A stretch of 64,000 nucleotides of DNA from Bacteroides sp. CAG:927 (GTDB lineage: Bacteria > Bacteroidota > Bacteroidia > Bacteroidales > Muribaculaceae), in NCBI GenBank assembly GCA_000431155.1, contig HF985661.1, forward strand, positions 16,078-80,077, given 5' to 3'. Shown here one piece after another: positions 61,263-64,000 of this stretch (positions within the stretch are counted from its first letter, which is position 1; each line of letters starts with the position of its first letter). Below the pieces are notes generated by a model that saw only the letters and a list, made by a program, of their open reading frames with translations, was not told the origin of the DNA and ran no database searches. The position numbers and the translations under genes are program-made.

Positions 61263-64000
61263 TTATTTGCGGATAACTTTGATAGTGCGGGCCAGTTCGC
61301 CTCCGCGAAGCACGCGTACGATGTAAACGCCCTGCGCGCCGAGACGGATGTTCATGTTCTGGCCGGCTGCCATGTTCTGGGATTTCTGTGCCATCAGCAT
61401 GCCGTTGGCATTGTAAACCTCTACTGTATAGTCGCCGTCCTCGGCAAACTCTACAAACAGGCCGTCGCCCACTGTGTAGGCCTCTACGCCCTCACCGTCA
61501 GCGCCGATGCCGTCAATGGCATCGCCCTTCTGGGTGACTCTGAATACGGGATAATCCTTCTCGTCCTGGCCAAGAGCGTTGGCGAGGGTTAGGGTTACGG
61601 TGTAGTCGCCGCCAACGCGGTTGTCATTGTAGCGGAGCTTGACGCTGCCGGATTCGCCGGTGCCCTTGCCTTCGCTCAGGATACCCTTGCGGGCTGTCCA
61701 GCTCGGGCTGGTGACCACGTCAAATGCGGTACCGGGTACGAACGGCGAGCCTGCCGAGAAGCCTGCGTCGGTAGGAACGTGGCCTGAACGGCCCTCGTCA
61801 CCGGTGGCGGCATACTCTATCAGATATGCGGGTATCTGTTTCTGGCCGCGTGAGGTGAAGCCCTTGTCGGCTCCGGCTTCGCCCTCGAAGTCCCAGAATG
61901 CGATCACATCCTCGGGAAGGGTCTCGAGATTGCCAAGGCCGTTCTTTGACAGGTTCACATCCTCCTGGGTCATTGCCTTGCCCCATACTTGGAAGTCGTC
62001 AATCACACCGTTGATGGCGGCCATTGAGTTAGGTCCTGCGCCACCCACCTTGATCCAGTCGGTCTGGGTCAACGGGAAGTTCTCGATACACCAGCCTGTC
62101 TCGGTGGCGTCGGTGCCTTTCTCGCTTACATTTACATCCCAGCTCTTTTCAAGATCGTCCCAGCCTGATGTGCCGGAAAGTCCTTCGGCTCCTTCACGGG
62201 TGCCCTTGTTGACCCACATCCATTTCGAGATGGTCTGAAGTGCGCCGTTCAGATAGAACTTGGTGCGGACGCGGTTCTGGCTGTTGTACTCGAACACATA
62301 TACGAAATGGTTCCACTTGGCGGTGCCGAGGTTGGCATCATAGTCGGAGTAAACGCGCATGCCGTTGGGTGCTGAGTCAAGGCCCTTGGCGAATCCGCCG
62401 TCGATCCATGCGCAGCGCAGCGAGCCTTCTGTGGTGCGGCTCCAGAAGTAGCCCCAGTTGTTCTTGGGCCAGCCGCCGTTGCGGTCTTCGATAAGGAGAA
62501 GCGAGCCGGGGCCGCCGGTGGGATAGGTATTGATCTTGAGCCAGAATGCCACTGAGAAGCTCTTGTAGGTGTCAATGCCGAGGTCTGCATTGGCTGCTGC
62601 AAATGCAAGTTCGTTAAGTTCAACACCACGTGAGCCGGTACCGTCGGCGTTGCGGCCGGTGTAGCCGAGGGTCAGGTCTGTGCCGGAAGTGATCTCGACG
62701 ATGTCTTCCGAGGTCTTGCTGCTCTCGTTCACGGTCAGGCTCTCGATGATGGGCTGACGGCCGCTGCCCGGGTCGGATACGGAGATCACGCCCTTGCGTT
62801 CAACGGCGTTCTCGCCGCTTCCGGTCACAACATCGTATGAGCCGGTGTTGGCAAGACCGTCAGCGATATCTATACGGGTGGCGCTGGATGCTGATGCCAC
62901 TACATTGCCTGACTCGTCCTTGATCTGCCAGTCAACAGGAGCGTGTGCCGGGTCAACGAACTCTACATAGAAGTCCTCGTTGGTGGTGACAGGGTTCTTG
63001 GAAACCTTGACGTCTTCAACGGCCACATAGTCGCCGGTGCTCATCTCCTCGCTCCATGCTATATCCGATTCGTTAGCGTAGTCAAGTGAAACGGCGCTCA
63101 CACCGAACTGCACCTTGCTTGCTCCGGTTGCGGGGGCCGAGAAGATCATGCCTGCCCATGAGGTGGTAGTGCCGAGGAATTTGGGTGTGGGGTCAACATC
63201 TGTGCGGCTCCACAGGCGGAACAGGGAGGTCTTCACATCAAGGTTGTAAACGGGCTCGCCCACTTCCTTGGTGTTGGCCATCTTGTAATACACCTTGCCG
63301 TCTATGCCCTTGTAGTTGTTGGCAAGAACCTTGGCGCGGGTAACGGTCGGGGTGGCGGGGGCGGCATAGGATCCGTTGGTGAGAGAGATCTCACCGATGA
63401 GGATGTCAAGGCCCTCGGCGTTCTCGAACTTGAGGCCAATGGCCGATATTGTTCCTGCAAGCTTGTTGCGAGAGGTCATGGTGATGGTCTTGGACTGCCA
63501 GTCTCCATCGTAATCCACATCGCCGTCGGGCTTGGTGGACGAGTAGGTCTTGCCGTCCTTGTCAAACACCTTGCCGTAGTTGCCCTGCGCTTCGGTTGAC
63601 TCGCTTCCGAGTTTTGACCATACGAGGGTCATGTCGGCGTTGCCTTTGAGCACCTTGTAACGGATGGTCAGCTTGGTGTTGTTCTTGGCTTCGAATTCGG
63701 TCTTGAACAGGTGCAGGTATGCTGTGCCGCTGTTGTCGGCTGTGATGCGCAGACATGAACCGCCCATATAGGCATCGTCCCATGTGATCTTGGCGTCAAC
63801 GCCTTCTGCGGGGGTTGTGCCGAGATATTCGGTGGCGATCCAGTAACGCCAGTTGGGCATGTAGTCCTGAACACCGAGGTTGTACCATGGACCTACGTGA
63901 AGCTGCTCGCCCTTCCAGTTGTAGAACGCGCCGTTACCTACATTGAAGAATGACACGAAAGGTTCGGTGCCGAGTTCCCAGCTCAATGTGGAGCGGGCCT
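61263..64000 (-). CDS. GH85-like endo-beta-N-acetylglucosaminidase, C-terminal part, with LamG and T9SS domains (start lies outside window)
   Basis: At least 912 codons; the frame is open through the right edge (ARSTLSWELGTEPF), so the start and the probable catalytic Asn-Glu region are outside. FVSFFNVGNGAFYNWKGE followed by WYNLGVQDYMPNWRYW is the end of the GH85 barrel, an enzyme that cuts the chitobiose core of N-glycans. Next come a beta-sandwich (about 60-215), a fibronectin/Ig-like part, a LamG/concanavalin-like domain (AFAAANADLGIDTYKSFSVAFWLKI onward) and a T9SS type A sorting domain ending VRVLRGGELARTIKVIRK. Secreted and surface-attached by T9SS. A TTG near the edge is not the true start. 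Confidence 0.82.
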   Translation of the reverse strand, partial: ARSTLSWELGTEPFVSFFNVGNGAFYNWKGEQLHVGPWYNLGVQDYMPNWRYWIATEYLGTTPAEGVDAKITWDDAYMGGSCLRITADNSGTAYLHLFKTEFEAKNNTKLTIRYKVLKGNADMTLVWSKLGSESTEAQGNYGKVFDKDGKTYSSTKPDGDVDYDGDWQSKTITMTSRNKLAGTISAIGLKFENAEGLDILIGEISLTNGSYAAPATPTVTRAKVLANNYKGIDGKVYYKMANTKEVGEPVYNLDVKTSLFRLWSRTDVDPTPKFLGTTTSWAGMIFSAPATGASKVQFGVSAVSLDYANESDIAWSEEMSTGDYVAVEDVKVSKNPVTTNEDFYVEFVDPAHAPVDWQIKDESGNVVASASSATRIDIADGLANTGSYDVVTGSGENAVERKGVISVSDPGSGRQPIIESLTVNESSKTSEDIVEITSGTDLTLGYTGRNADGTGSRGVELNELAFAAANADLGIDTYKSFSVAFWLKINTYPTGGPGSLLLIEDRNGGWPKNNWGYFWSRTTEGSLRCAWIDGGFAKGLDSAPNGMRVYSDYDANLGTAKWNHFVYVFEYNSQNRVRTKFYLNGALQTISKWMWVNKGTREGAEGLSGTSGWDDLEKSWDVNVSEKGTDATETGWCIENFPLTQTDWIKVGGAGPNSMAAINGVIDDFQVWGKAMTQEDVNLSKNGLGNLETLPEDVIAFWDFEGEAGADKGFTSRGQKQIPAYLIEYAATGDEGRSGHVPTDAGFSAGSPFVPGTAFDVVTSPSWTARKGILSEGKGTGESGSVKLRYNDNRVGGDYTVTLTLANALGQDEKDYPVFRVTQKGDAIDGIGADGEGVEAYTVGDGLFVEFAEDGDYTVEVYNANGMLMAQKSQNMAAGQNMNIRLGAQGVYIVRVLRGGELARTIKVIRK

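Overview
The window looks like chromosomal DNA of an anaerobic gut member of the Bacteroidales, most likely a Muribaculaceae-type organism (family level is inference). The signs are type IX secretion (T9SS) features (PorV, T9SS C-terminal sorting modules on secreted enzymes), Bacteroidetes-type promoters (TAnnTTTG -7 boxes) just upstream of many genes, a fumarate reductase with a single-chain cytochrome b, fused KorA, LptE, SIS-only KpsF-like isomerase, DUF2851, and mucin-sugar catabolism. No tRNA, rRNA, CRISPR array, integrase or transposase was found.

Layout. 1-2.3 kb: frdC-frdA (fumarate respiration), cut by the left edge. 2.4-5.3 kb: acyltransferase, ispF, porV. 5.5-10.7 kb: an AT-richer accessory block with a gingipain-like C25 protease and two BspA-type LRR proteins that share leader, signal-peptide, C-terminal and terminator modules. 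10.7-20.6 kb (minus strand): korAB, pyrC, a dolichol-phosphate-mannose-synthase-like glycosyltransferase, an outer-membrane barrel and a large TPR protein. 20.7-27.8 kb (plus): Ig-like lipoprotein, rex, a degenerate FAH-family protein, a Wzi-like barrel, a small lipoprotein, lptE, a TPR-like protein, secG. 27.86-32.38 kb (minus): an isolated, intact set of phage-head-like genes (portal, capsid, connector-like, scaffold-like and two unknowns) with no terminase, tail, lysis or integration genes. 32.5-37.8 kb: birA, then on the minus strand an rRNA methyltransferase, pfkA, a small membrane protein, a flippase-like protein and a small barrel protein.

37.9-50.35 kb is one long plus-strand operon for two mucin-terminal sugars. 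fucI, fucA, fucK and fucP handle L-fucose. A second MFS transporter, an N-acetylneuraminate lyase, an AGE-type epimerase and a three-domain SGNH/sialate-O-acetylesterase/NanM-like fusion handle sialic acid. A creatininase-family hydrolase closes it. Next comes a strong candidate small RNA gene (about 50490-50609), then recF, a DUF721 gene and a thioesterase, followed from a new promoter by a SIS isomerase, a PfkB-like protein lacking the catalytic Asp, a TPR protein, ribH and DUF2851. The right end (minus strand) carries a C10 (streptopain-type) cysteine protease with a T9SS tail, recA, and the C-terminal part of a GH85-like endo-beta-N-acetylglucosaminidase with LamG and T9SS domains, cut by the right edge.

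Taken together the accessory content is that of a mucin/glycoprotein forager: secreted proteases and an endoglycosidase (T9SS cargo) release peptides and glycans, and fucose and de-O-acetylated sialic acid are imported and burned. The most unusual element is the capsid-portal cassette, which has no sign of decay and sits between the secG terminator and the birA promoter.
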